This document shows positions 7,968 through 15,818 of a stretch of 64,000 nt of DNA, in pieces. The notes beneath the pieces were generated by a model. It was not told where the DNA came from, did no database searches, and saw only the letters and a program-made list of their open reading frames with translations. The position numbers were made by a program, and so were the translations under genes. This DNA is from Nocardia transvalensis (lineage in GTDB: Bacteria; Actinomycetota; Actinomycetes; Mycobacteriales; Mycobacteriaceae), in assembly GCF_015477765.1 (NCBI RefSeq), contig NZ_JADLQQ010000013.1:1-64000 (forward strand). Direction: 5' to 3'. Within the stretch, counting starts at the first letter, position 1; every line of letters starts with the position of its first letter.

Positions 7968-9329
7968 TTAACGCAGAATAGTCTTGGTTCGCATGAGGAA
8001 TTCGGCGAGATAGCCGTCGTGCGGGAGTCCGGGCGCCATCCACGGCGTCGGATGGTCACCGAGGTGGACGTTGCCGATGGTCGGCTCGGCCACCAGCTCG
8101 TCGATCAGGTCGGCATCGGTGGTGGCGGCGGTGAGGACGAGGGTGTTGCGCAGGGGCCGGACCCCGGCATCGCGGTCCCACGGTGCGATCCACGCGCAGG
8201 GGAAGCCCAACTCCACACCGAGCTGTTCGGCGAAGGGGCTGTCGAGCTGATGCACGGCCGGGCGCAGCACGGCACTGCCGTCGCCGAGGTCGTCGACGAT
8301 ACCGTCGCCGCCGAGCCACGCCTTGGTCCCCGCGGCCCGCTGCCGAAGATGCTCGTCCCACCGGCGGGCGAGGCCGAGCGGCGCTACGGGCAGGACCGCG
8401 CGTTCGTCCGTCGCGGGCAGGCTGGGCAGCGCGGCGAGGCGATCGGCGAGCGCTGCCGCCACGGGGGTGGGGTCGCCTTCGACGAGTACGCCGGTGGCGT
8501 TGACGCAACCGACTCCCCCGCCGCTGCTGATCGACTCCACGACGGTGTCGATGATCGGCTCCCACGGGGTTTCGGCGGTGATGAGGACCTTGGAGCGCCC
8601 GGGGCCCTGTGGCAGGACGCGCGGATCGCCCGCATATTTGCGCACGACATCGTCACCGCCGTACACCACGGCGAGGTCGGCGTGCCGGAGGATGTCGTCG
8701 GCCGCGGTGTGATCGGTGGGCAGCAACACGATGCGGTCGTCGCCGAACCCGGCCTCGCGGAGGGCGGCGACCAGCCGGTGCGGTGTGAACGGCTCACGGC
8801 GGGAGGGACGCACGGCGACCCGATAGCCCAGCGCCACGGCATCCAGCCACCCCTGGTGTACTCCGGGGTGGTTGCCCGCCGCATGAACGGCGAACACGTC
8901 ACCGCGGCGGGTCCAGACCGCCCCGCCGCCCCAGGTCAGTGGATCGCGCCACGAGCCGACCGCCCCGGCGGGCCGCGCCTTCTCGACGCTGTGATGGATC
9001 CGCTCGGCGGCCTGTGCGATATCACCGGTGGCGTTGCGCACCACCGCGATCGGTATCCCGGTGGCGGCGCTGACGGTGTGCTGATATTCCTCCGCCGTCA
9101 GTCCCGCGATCGCCTGCGTGGCGAACGCCCGGCCCGCCTGGGCGAGCGCCGCGATCCGTGCGTCGAGGGGCAGCACCGGTGCCCGGCGCAGCGCCTTCAT
9201 CGCACGGGTGACGTACAGCGAGGGTGCGAGACTCAATGTCGCGACCGGATTTCCGGTGACGTCGCGGATGGTCTCCAGTCGGCGGGAGCGGTAGGAGCCG
9301 CCGGGTCCGAGCACCTCGAGGGGCACCAT
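7968..9329 (-). CDS. Aldehyde-dehydrogenase-fold acyl reductase (EhpG/LuxC-like)
   Basis: The 453-residue protein has the aldehyde dehydrogenase fold in the divergent form used to reduce activated acyl groups. The likely catalytic Cys275 lies in GGGVGCVNATG. The conserved Asn153 lies in AGNHPG, followed by a VAVRPSRREPFTPHRL cofactor region. The ATG at 9329 is preferred to longer versions because it overlaps the stop of the upstream adenylating enzyme by one base (TGATG) and starts the recognisable domain. Pairing with an EhpF-like partner resembles phenazine-tailoring EhpF/EhpG and LuxE/LuxC, which turn a carboxylic acid into an aldehyde. The acid is unknown. The pair is transcribed away from the carbamoyltransferase operon and shares its control region. 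Confidence 0.65.
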   Translation of the reverse strand: MVPLEVLGPGGSYRSRRLETIRDVTGNPVATLSLAPSLYVTRAMKALRRAPVLPLDARIAALAQAGRAFATQAIAGLTAEEYQHTVSAATGIPIAVVRNATGDIAQAAERIHHSVEKARPAGAVGSWRDPLTWGGGAVWTRRGDVFAVHAAGNHPGVHQGWLDAVALGYRVAVRPSRREPFTPHRLVAALREAGFGDDRIVLLPTDHTAADDILRHADLAVVYGGDDVVRKYAGDPRVLPQGPGRSKVLITAETPWEPIIDTVVESISSGGGVGCVNATGVLVEGDPTPVAAALADRLAALPSLPATDERAVLPVAPLGLARRWDEHLRQRAAGTKAWLGGDGIVDDLGDGSAVLRPAVHQLDSPFAEQLGVELGFPCAWIAPWDRDAGVRPLRNTLVLTAATTDADLIDELVAEPTIGNVHLGDHPTPWMAPGLPHDGYLAEFLMRTKTILR

Positions 9330-10387
9330 CAGTACACGCCCTCGATCACCGTCGCACCGCTGAAGGACGCCACGGGAGCCACGTCGGCGACCGAATCGCC
9401 GAAACCGCCCGTCAACGGCTCGACCCGAGTGGCGTAGTCCCGCTCGATATTGTTGACCAGCAGCGCCGTTCGGCTCATATGGTGCACCACGATCTGCCCG
9501 CGCTCGCCGTACGGAACGACCCGGCCGGTGTCGGGGTCGACCACCTGGAACGTGGTGTACGGAGTGAAGGAGTCGAATACGCACGGCTCGTCGTCACCGA
9601 GGCCGGGCCGCTCCACCGAGGTCCCCAGCATCATGGTGCTGCCGTAGCCTCCGACCAGCGTGGCGTTCGGAAACACCTCGTCGCGCAGCAGATCTCGGGT
9701 GTCGGCATCCAGATGTGTACCGCCCCAGATAATCGCGCGGATCTTCCGGTTCACCAGCTCGACCAGGTCGTCGTGCTCTGCGAGGCGTTCCAGCATCGGC
9801 GGGGTGGCGAAGAGCACGCCCACGTGTTGGCTGGACAGAATGTAGCCGATCTGCTCGATGAGATGATCGGTGTAGGCGGCGGCCATATCCATCCGGCCGT
9901 GCGCGATCAGCTTCTTCACCCACCGTGGGTCCAGATCGATGCCGAAATTCAGCCCGCCGCGCAGCGCCGCGGTGTCGACGGCCATTGCTCCGACATTGTG
10001 CGGCCCGCTGGGAACCGCGCTGAGCCAGTCCACATTTCGGGGTACCCCGTGCTCATCCAGTCGCTCGCTGAACCATTCGACGTTGCGACGCTGCCACTCC
10101 GCGGTGAACATCACTCGTTTGGGTTGCCCTGTGGTGCCGCCGCTTTCATAGACGCTGGCCCGGTGCTCGTCACCGAAGCCGCGGGGAATCAGCTCGCGGA
10201 CGCCGACATCGCGCAGCTCGTCCACCACATTGGGAAACATGCCGAGATCGTCGAAATCCCGGACATCGGTCAGCGGATCGAAGCCCAGTGTCTCGGCCCG
10301 CTTGAGCCAGAACGGTGACCCGGTCTCCGGGCTGAAGTGCCACCGCATCATCTCCCGAACGAATTCTCCGCCATCTTGCTCTGCCAT
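9329..10387 (-). CDS. Adenylating enzyme, EhpF/LuxE-like (AMP-binding)
   Basis: This 352-residue ANL-superfamily protein should activate a carboxylate with ATP for the reductase encoded next to it. The phosphate loop is ESGGTTGQPKRVMF (about residues 80-94). WGGTHLDADT and GGYGSTMMLG correspond to the nucleotide-binding core, and GRVVPYGERGQIVVHH is the usual region before the hinge. The C-terminal lid domain of ~100 residues found in acyl-CoA ligases is largely absent, as in EhpF and LuxE-type proteins. GAGAGGG lies upstream of the ATG. It is the first gene of a two-gene minus-strand operon, divergent from the SRPBCC gene 234 bases away. Confidence 0.7.
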   Translation of the reverse strand: MAEQDGGEFVREMMRWHFSPETGSPFWLKRAETLGFDPLTDVRDFDDLGMFPNVVDELRDVGVRELIPRGFGDEHRASVYESGGTTGQPKRVMFTAEWQRRNVEWFSERLDEHGVPRNVDWLSAVPSGPHNVGAMAVDTAALRGGLNFGIDLDPRWVKKLIAHGRMDMAAAYTDHLIEQIGYILSSQHVGVLFATPPMLERLAEHDDLVELVNRKIRAIIWGGTHLDADTRDLLRDEVFPNATLVGGYGSTMMLGTSVERPGLGDDEPCVFDSFTPYTTFQVVDPDTGRVVPYGERGQIVVHHMSRTALLVNNIERDYATRVEPLTGGFGDSVADVAPVASFSGATVIEGVY

Positions 10388-10482
10388 GGACTACCCTCTC
10401 GAAAAATCCGCGAGCGGAAATGATTGCGACACAAAGAAATACAATAATGCTACTAGAAAAAGGGCGGCGCCGACCCCTGTAG

Positions 10483-10587
10483 AAGTCTACGAAATGTCAG
10501 CATCGGCCTACACCCGTTTTCATGCCTTCCATCCCTATCACATTCCGCTCGGTCGGCTGTGTACTCCCTCCACAGGTTATGAGGAAA
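10483..10587 (+). promoter_or_regulatory. Leader copy A of a duplicated ~105-bp control region
   Basis: This segment aligns without gaps to 15705-15809 (76 of 105 positions identical by hand count). Shared blocks are AAGTCTACGAAA at the start, TTCATG-CTTCCA-CCCTATC in the middle and GGCTGTGTACTCC near the end. The end lies 34 bases before the GTG of the SRPBCC gene. Differences are spread over all three codon positions, so it is more likely control DNA than a duplicated peptide gene. A small palindrome GTAGA-AG-TCTAC sits at its left edge (10479-10490). The region also lies between divergent operons and may serve both. Confidence 0.65.
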
Positions 10588-10621
10588 GCAAGGGAATTCC
10601 CTTGCCGGACAAGGAGTTCTC

Positions 10622-11086
10622 GTGGCGATCCAGCGGAAGCACACGATGTACCACTCGACCATCGTCGACGCCGATCCGGACACCGTCTGGGCCGTCGTCC
10701 GCGATGCCTTGAAGGTGGTATCGATCGTGTCCGGACCTGCGGCGACGGATGTGCATTGGGTCGACGGCGGTGCGCCCGAACGAGTTCCGTCGCTGTACAA
10801 CTTCACGCTGGCGTTCAGCGGCGGCCTCGTCCAGCAGGAGGTCGCCGGGCGCAACGAGGTTGAGCGGTCGCAAACCTACCGATCCATCGAGCCGACGATG
10901 GGCGTGGACGCCTATCTCGCCACTATTCGCGTCCGGCCGATCACCAACGATCCGAACCGCTGCTTCTTCGATTGGACACGCGAGCTGACGATCGCCGACG
11001 ACGCCGACACCGACGTCGTCGAGACGATCATCGCCATGATGGCGAAGCAGACCGACTCCATTCGGGACCACTTCGCACAGAAATAG
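10622..11086 (+). CDS. SRPBCC (START/polyketide-cyclase-like) family protein
   Basis: The 154-residue protein has the usual layout of the helix-grip fold: an N-terminal strand with YHSTIVDADPDTVWAVVRD, central strands (VPSLYNFTLAFSGGLVQQEV, RSIEPTMGVDAYLATIRV), and a long C-terminal helix ending QTDSIRDHFAQK. Proteins of this type hold small hydrophobic ligands. Some act as aromatases or cyclases in natural-product pathways, others only bind. The start is GTG at 10622 with AAGGAG 7 bases upstream. It opens the plus-strand operon of cluster 1, directly behind leader copy A. No catalytic residue can be assigned from sequence alone. Confidence 0.7.
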   Translation: MAIQRKHTMYHSTIVDADPDTVWAVVRDALKVVSIVSGPAATDVHWVDGGAPERVPSLYNFTLAFSGGLVQQEVAGRNEVERSQTYRSIEPTMGVDAYLATIRVRPITNDPNRCFFDWTRELTIADDADTDVVETIIAMMAKQTDSIRDHFAQK

Positions 11087-11121
11087 CCGCGACGACATCT
11101 CACCGCACGAAGGAGAAAGCC

Positions 11122-12090
11122 TTGACTGAGACGTTGTCCGGTCGGAAGCTCGAAATCGCCTGGCCCGATCTGGGTATCACCGTGACCGCGGAACTCGACG
11201 GTCGCAACGCCGAACTGGCCGATGCGCTGTGGGAGGCCCTGCCCTACCGAAGTCTGCAGGGGCACGCGCTGGTCGCGGGACAGCATCTGTATCACGTCGC
11301 ACCGATCCCCTCGCTGCTGCATCTGCCCGCGTCCACTCGGATCGCGGATCGGCGCGAGGCGCCCGACGGGACCGTATTCTGTTCCGCGCTCCAGCATTTG
11401 GGCATCAAGTACGGCACGTTGACCGAACCGATGCCGGCCTCGCCGGTGGGCCGGATCCGGCCGGAAGACATCCCGGCTCTGCTGACCGCCGGACAGGCGG
11501 TGTGGGATTCGGTCTATTCGAACACCGAGCCGGTCCTCGTGGAGGTCCGAAAGGCCGGCATGGCAGGCGGTCACCGCATCCCCCATCTGACGGCCGCCGA
11601 TCCGGACGCGAACCGCCTGATCCACGACGTGCACGCCGAGACCGAGCGGATCTGGCTGTCCGAGCCACCCGAGCTGGCCGATCTGCACCGGGGGTCGATC
11701 CCGTCCGGGGCCGGGAGCTTCGAGACGGTGCTGCCCACCTTGTTGTTCGTCAACGGTGAGACGCGGCCGCTGGGGTATGCCACCTACGGCGGCCTGGTCC
11801 GGGCCGCGGTCCAGGACATGCCGATGGATTCGCTGCGCCACATGGCACGCCTGCTGGTCGGCATTCCGGCCGAATTCCTGGGCTACTGCGGTCTGGAGAA
11901 GCTGTGGGCCTTCACCCAGCGCTTCCTCGCCTGCCTCGACCACCTCGACCGCGACGACTTCCTCGCCGTGGTGAGCCAGATGGCCCTCTACGTCAACTGC
12001 CTGGGCGGCTGGAACCTGCAGCTGTACCCGTGGGGCACCGGCGACCACCTGCGCCAACTACGCCCGGCCGAAGTGGGTCGGCCGGCGTGA
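11122..12090 (+). CDS. Cucumopine-synthase-like protein (DUF3830-like plus helical domain)
   Basis: The 322-residue product starts at TTG 11122, which has AAGGAG 7 bases upstream. Longer readings overlap the previous gene and are unlikely. Residues ~1-140 resemble the cyclophilin-like DUF3830 domain (LEIAWPDLGITVTAELDG, a conserved mid-region, then GRIRPEDIPALLTAGQAVW). The C-terminal half is helical, with FLGYCGLEKLWAFTQRFL and a Trp/Tyr-rich end GGWNLQLYPWGTG. The same combination occurs in cucumopine synthase relatives, where it supports an imine cyclisation of the Pictet-Spengler kind. I base this on remembered family features and hold it loosely. The gene overlaps the next one by four bases (GTGA), suggesting coupled translation. 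Confidence 0.45.
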   Translation: MTETLSGRKLEIAWPDLGITVTAELDGRNAELADALWEALPYRSLQGHALVAGQHLYHVAPIPSLLHLPASTRIADRREAPDGTVFCSALQHLGIKYGTLTEPMPASPVGRIRPEDIPALLTAGQAVWDSVYSNTEPVLVEVRKAGMAGGHRIPHLTAADPDANRLIHDVHAETERIWLSEPPELADLHRGSIPSGAGSFETVLPTLLFVNGETRPLGYATYGGLVRAAVQDMPMDSLRHMARLLVGIPAEFLGYCGLEKLWAFTQRFLACLDHLDRDDFLAVVSQMALYVNCLGGWNLQLYPWGTGDHLRQLRPAEVGRPA

Positions 12091-13193
12091 GCGGGTTGCC
12101 CGAACGTACCGACGCCCTCGTCGTCGGCGGCGGGGTCATCGGCACCTCGATCGCCTGCCGGCTCGCCGAGGCGGGCGTCGGCACGGTCCTGCTCGACCGT
12201 GGCGCGCTCGGATCGGGATCGTCCGGGACCACCGCGGGCGTCGTCCGGACCTATTTTCCCGGCAATGCCCTCATCAGCAGCCTTGCCGTCCGCAGCATGG
12301 CGGCCTACCACGCCTTCGCCGAGCGGACCGGAACCGACCTCGGCCTGAACCGAATCGGCTTCCTGGTGTTGTTCACCGAGGAACACCAGGTGGAGGACTT
12401 TCGACGCACCCGAGCCGACCAGCGGGCCGCAGGAGTGGACGTCGAGCTCGTGACCGCTGCCGAAGCAGCGCAACGCAACCCGCTGGTCGACGAGCGCACC
12501 ATCCTGGCCGCGGCCTGGGCACCCGAGGCCTACGCCTGCGACCCCGCGACCATCGTGCGCGGCTACGCCACGGCCGCCCGGCAGGCGGGCGCCGTCCTGC
12601 GCACGGAAACATCCGTCACGGGCATCGAGCCCGACGGACGGGTCCACACGTCGGCGGGCAGCATCCGCGCGGACATCATCGTCTGCGCGGCCGGGCCCTG
12701 GGCGGGAACGGTCGCCGCCATGGCCGGCGTGCGCCTCCCGGTGACCACATACCCCGTCGACATGCTCCTCACCGACGCGCCCGCGGGTGCCCCCACCCTG
12801 CCGATGACCCTGCACCCGTCCGGCCTGCGGATACGAAGCTGGGGAGAACGCATCCTCGTCGGGATGGGCCGCCCCGGCCCGGACGAATCCCGGGAGGCCT
12901 GGCTACACCGGGTGTCACACCAACTCGGCACCACCTTCCCGGCCCTCGCCGGGAACCGCCTAGAGCGCGGGTGGGGCGGAGATCTCGACGTCAGCCCGGA
13001 CGGGATGGCCTTCATCGGCCGCGATCCCTCCCGCCCCTTCCTCTACGCGGCAGGATTCTCCGGCCAGGGGATATGCCAAGCCCCCGCCGCCGGAGAGATC
13101 GTCCGCGACCTCGTGCTCGGCAAGCAACCCTGGATCGACACGGCCGGTCTCAGCACCGCCCGCTGCCTCGGCGGCTCGGCCGCGGCCGTGTAG
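12087..13193 (+). CDS. FAD-dependent amine/amino acid oxidase (DAO family)
   Basis: This 368-residue flavoenzyme belongs to the DAO family, which includes glycine, sarcosine and D-amino acid oxidases. The N-terminal dinucleotide-binding motif is ALVVGGGVIGTSIACRLAEAG, followed by LLDRGALGSGSSGTTAGVVR. A C-terminal loop, GFSGQGICQAPAAGEIVRDL, completes the FAD site. Family members oxidise C-N bonds to imines with oxygen. Here it could act on an amine formed or used by the cucumopine-like neighbour. The start is GTG 12087, overlapping the preceding stop, and the next gene begins 17 bases after the stop. There is no signal peptide, so it is cytoplasmic. Confidence 0.85.
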   Translation: MSGLPERTDALVVGGGVIGTSIACRLAEAGVGTVLLDRGALGSGSSGTTAGVVRTYFPGNALISSLAVRSMAAYHAFAERTGTDLGLNRIGFLVLFTEEHQVEDFRRTRADQRAAGVDVELVTAAEAAQRNPLVDERTILAAAWAPEAYACDPATIVRGYATAARQAGAVLRTETSVTGIEPDGRVHTSAGSIRADIIVCAAGPWAGTVAAMAGVRLPVTTYPVDMLLTDAPAGAPTLPMTLHPSGLRIRSWGERILVGMGRPGPDESREAWLHRVSHQLGTTFPALAGNRLERGWGGDLDVSPDGMAFIGRDPSRPFLYAAGFSGQGICQAPAAGEIVRDLVLGKQPWIDTAGLSTARCLGGSAAAV

Positions 13194-13210
13194 CAACGAA
13201 GGAAATTGTC

Positions 13211-15010
13211 ATGATTGTCTTGGGGTGCAACGGTTTCACCCGCGTCTCGGAGTTCTTTGCCGAGAACTTCGGCGCGGTCGGCACCGATAAGCATTACCTG
13301 CTCGGCCACGATGCGGGTGCAGCGCTGCTGGTGGACGGCGAGCTGGTCGCCGCCGTGGAGGAAGAGCGGCTCAACCGGGAAAAGAAGACCACCGACTTCC
13401 CGATCAACTCGGTGCACTGGTGTCTCGAGTACGCGGGGTTGCAGTTCTCCGACATCGATCTCATTGCCATTCCCTGGAATTGGTCCGCCGAGGTCGTGGG
13501 CCAGGTGCTGTCCGACATCTCGTCCGCGCCGATGGAACCGACGGCGAAGCAGTACTTGCTGAGCAGCATCGGCAAGCTGGCCGCCGAAGTCGTCGGCCCG
13601 GAGGCAATCCTGGCCGACTTCGCCGCACGCACCGGGTTCACCCCCGATCCGAACAAGGTGGTGTTCATGCCGCACCACCTCGCCCACGCGATGACCGGCT
13701 ACTACATGGCCGGTATGAAGGACAGCGCATTCCTCGTCAGCGATGGTCGCGCGGAACGGTTTTCGGCGCTGACGGGCGAAATCCGCGACGGCCGCATCCG
13801 CGTCTTCGACGAGACGGCAATCGGTGCGGAATACTCGATCGGCATCCTGTTCAGCGCGATCACGCGTTTCCTGGGCTTCGTGCCCAACAACGACGAATAC
13901 AAGGTGATGGGCCTGTCCGGATACGCCCGGCCCCCGGTGCCGAACCCGTTCGTCGAGGATTTCGTCCAACTGCACTCCGACGGTCGGTACACCTTCTCCA
14001 GGCCCCTGGAGACGGACAACCCTCGTGGCCTCGACCCCCTGTTCGAGCAGTACTTCGGTCCCGCCCGGGAGACCCTCGAATACAAGGCTCGCGTGGCCGC
14101 CGCCGCACAGGAGATGCTGAACGTCGTCACGGGCCACCAGCTGCGTGCATTGGCGGCCAAGACGGATCTGAACCACCTGCTGTTCGAGGGTGGTGTGGCG
14201 CTGAACTGCCTCAACAACACTCCCTTGTTCGAGGGTTCGCGGTTCGACGATATGGACGTGAGTTTCGGCGCCAGCGATACGGGCATCGTCATCGGTGCCG
14301 CGGTCTACGCGTGGATCACTCACCCGGACAACGCCGACAAGAAGAAGGCCGTGCCGCGGGTCACTCCGTATCTCGGGCCGGAATACGACGACTCGACGAT
14401 CGAACAGGCCCTGCGGGAGTTCGGCAATCGAGTGGAATGGAGCAGGCACAGCGACGACGAGGTCGTCGATCAGGTGGCGAAACTGCTCACCGAGAAGGTC
14501 GTCATCGGCTGGTACGAGGGCCGGCTCGAGCACGGCCCTCGGGCCCTGGGCCACCGCAGTATCCTTGCGAACCCGCACTTCCCGGACATCAAGGACGTCA
14601 TCAATACCCGGGTCAAACACCGCGAGCCGTTCCGCCCGTTCGCACCGATCGTGCTCGAGTCGGACGCGCCGAAGATCTTCGACATGGGCCGCAAGACCCG
14701 TTCGCCGTACATGACGTTCGTCTTCCCGGTGCGGCCGGAATTTCACGACGTGATCCCGGGCGCGACCCATGTGGACGGCACCTCCAGGGTGCAGACGATC
14801 ACCGACGAGGACACCCCGCGGCTGGCAGCGCTGTTGCGCGAGTTCACCGCGCTGACCGACATTCCCTGTCTGATCAATACCTCGTTCAACGTGGCGGGCG
14901 AACCGATCGTGTGCACCCCGGCCGATGCGCTGACCTGTTTCCTCGGCACGGAGATCGATTACCTCGTGCTGGGCAACTACCTCGTCACGAAGGCCGACAG
15001 ACCCGCATGA
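13211..15010 (+). CDS. NodU/CmcH-family O-carbamoyltransferase
   Basis: Proteins of this family (NodU, CmcH, TobZ) move a carbamoyl group from carbamoyl phosphate, via carbamoyl adenylate, to a hydroxyl group of a small molecule. The 599-residue length is normal. Visible marks are LGHDAGAALLVDGELVAAVE (residues ~31-50), the metal-binding HHLAHA at ~155-160, FEGGVALNCLNN in the Kae1-like part, and C-terminal GRLEHGPRALGHRSIL and LINTSFNVAGEPIVCTPADA. In common relatives the sequence is GPRALGNRSIL, so the His for Asn change is mildly unusual. ATG 13211 follows AAGGAA. Carbamoylation is a strong sign of secondary-metabolite tailoring. Confidence 0.9.
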   Translation: MIVLGCNGFTRVSEFFAENFGAVGTDKHYLLGHDAGAALLVDGELVAAVEEERLNREKKTTDFPINSVHWCLEYAGLQFSDIDLIAIPWNWSAEVVGQVLSDISSAPMEPTAKQYLLSSIGKLAAEVVGPEAILADFAARTGFTPDPNKVVFMPHHLAHAMTGYYMAGMKDSAFLVSDGRAERFSALTGEIRDGRIRVFDETAIGAEYSIGILFSAITRFLGFVPNNDEYKVMGLSGYARPPVPNPFVEDFVQLHSDGRYTFSRPLETDNPRGLDPLFEQYFGPARETLEYKARVAAAAQEMLNVVTGHQLRALAAKTDLNHLLFEGGVALNCLNNTPLFEGSRFDDMDVSFGASDTGIVIGAAVYAWITHPDNADKKKAVPRVTPYLGPEYDDSTIEQALREFGNRVEWSRHSDDEVVDQVAKLLTEKVVIGWYEGRLEHGPRALGHRSILANPHFPDIKDVINTRVKHREPFRPFAPIVLESDAPKIFDMGRKTRSPYMTFVFPVRPEFHDVIPGATHVDGTSRVQTITDEDTPRLAALLREFTALTDIPCLINTSFNVAGEPIVCTPADALTCFLGTEIDYLVLGNYLVTKADRPA

Positions 15011-15648
15011 CGATCGCCGACTTCGGGGCGCCCACAACGCTGCTACTGCTGCGGCACGGCGAGACGGCGCTGACGCCGGAGAAGCGATTGTCGGGCAGCG
15101 GCGGCTCCGACCCGGCCTTGTCGGATACCGGGCGGCGGCAGGCCGATGCCGCCGCGGAGATGCTCGCGGCACGCGGGACGGTGCAGGCGGTGGTGTCCTC
15201 ACCCCTGCGGCGCTGCCGGGAGACGGCCGCCGCGGCGGCGCGACGGCTGGGGCTGGAGGTCCGGGTCGACGACGGGCTGCGCGAGGCGGATTTCGGTGTC
15301 TGGGAAGGGCTTACGTTCGCCGAGGTGCGCGAGCGTTACCCGGACGAGCTGGCGGCGTGGCGGGAGTCGCCGACGGCGGTGCCGGGTGGCACGGGCGAGT
15401 CGTTCGAGGCGGTCACGCGCCGCGTCGTGCTGTCCCGGGACAAACTGCTGGCGCGGTATGCGGGACGGACAGTGCTGGTCGTCTCGCATATCGTGCCGCT
15501 GCGGACGCTGGTCCGGCTGGCGCTGGGCGCGCCGCCCGAGTCGCTGTTCCGGATGGAACTGGCGGCGGCTTCGGTGTCGGCGGTGGCCTATTACGGCGAG
15601 GGGAATGCGTCGGTGCAATTTCTGAACGACACGTCGCACCTGCGGTGA
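15007..15648 (+). CDS. Histidine phosphatase superfamily protein
   Basis: The 213-residue protein is a phosphoglycerate-mutase-like phosphatase. The catalytic RHG triad is at residues 16-18 in TLLLLRHGET. The second Arg lies in SSPLRRCRETA, the acid in LREADFGVWEGLTF, and the second His in VVSHIVPLRTLVRLAL. Such enzymes remove phosphate through a phosphohistidine intermediate. In a biosynthetic operon it could dephosphorylate an intermediate before or after carbamoylation. Its ATG overlaps the carbamoyltransferase stop (ATGA), a strong sign of coupled expression. A housekeeping phosphatase role cannot be excluded. Confidence 0.8.
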   Translation: MTIADFGAPTTLLLLRHGETALTPEKRLSGSGGSDPALSDTGRRQADAAAEMLAARGTVQAVVSSPLRRCRETAAAAARRLGLEVRVDDGLREADFGVWEGLTFAEVRERYPDELAAWRESPTAVPGGTGESFEAVTRRVVLSRDKLLARYAGRTVLVVSHIVPLRTLVRLALGAPPESLFRMELAAASVSAVAYYGEGNASVQFLNDTSHLR

Positions 15649-15704
15649 GCTCCGGAAAAATGGAAGAAGTTCGCATAATGGTCGACGCGGACCGGCTCTT
15701 GTCA

Positions 15705-15809
15705 AAGTCTACGAAAAGCCGGTCTCAGCCTGCGGACGTCTTCATGTCTTCCACCCCTATCCGGCCCCCCTCGATTGGCTGTGTACTCCTCACACAAGTT
15801 GCGACAAAA
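15705..15809 (+). promoter_or_regulatory. Leader copy B of the duplicated ~105-bp control region
   Basis: This is the second copy of the element at 10483-10587, aligned without gaps. It falls in the 170-base gap between the phosphatase and deaminase genes and ends 9 bases before the deaminase GTG. It therefore gives that gene its own copy of the control signal that opens the main plus-strand operon. Shared blocks are AAGTCTACGAAA, TTCATG and GGCTGTGTACTCC. The LuxR-type regulator encoded just downstream is the obvious candidate to act on it. Confidence 0.65.
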
Positions 15810-15818
15810 GGAGTGACC

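Noticed and set aside
7601..8059. Minus-strand reading frame of ~150 codons across the gap upstream of xdhA
   Set aside because: It overlaps the end of the aldehyde-dehydrogenase-like gene, has no ribosome site, and its composition (many Arg/Ser, no domain) is that of a chance frame in GC-rich DNA.
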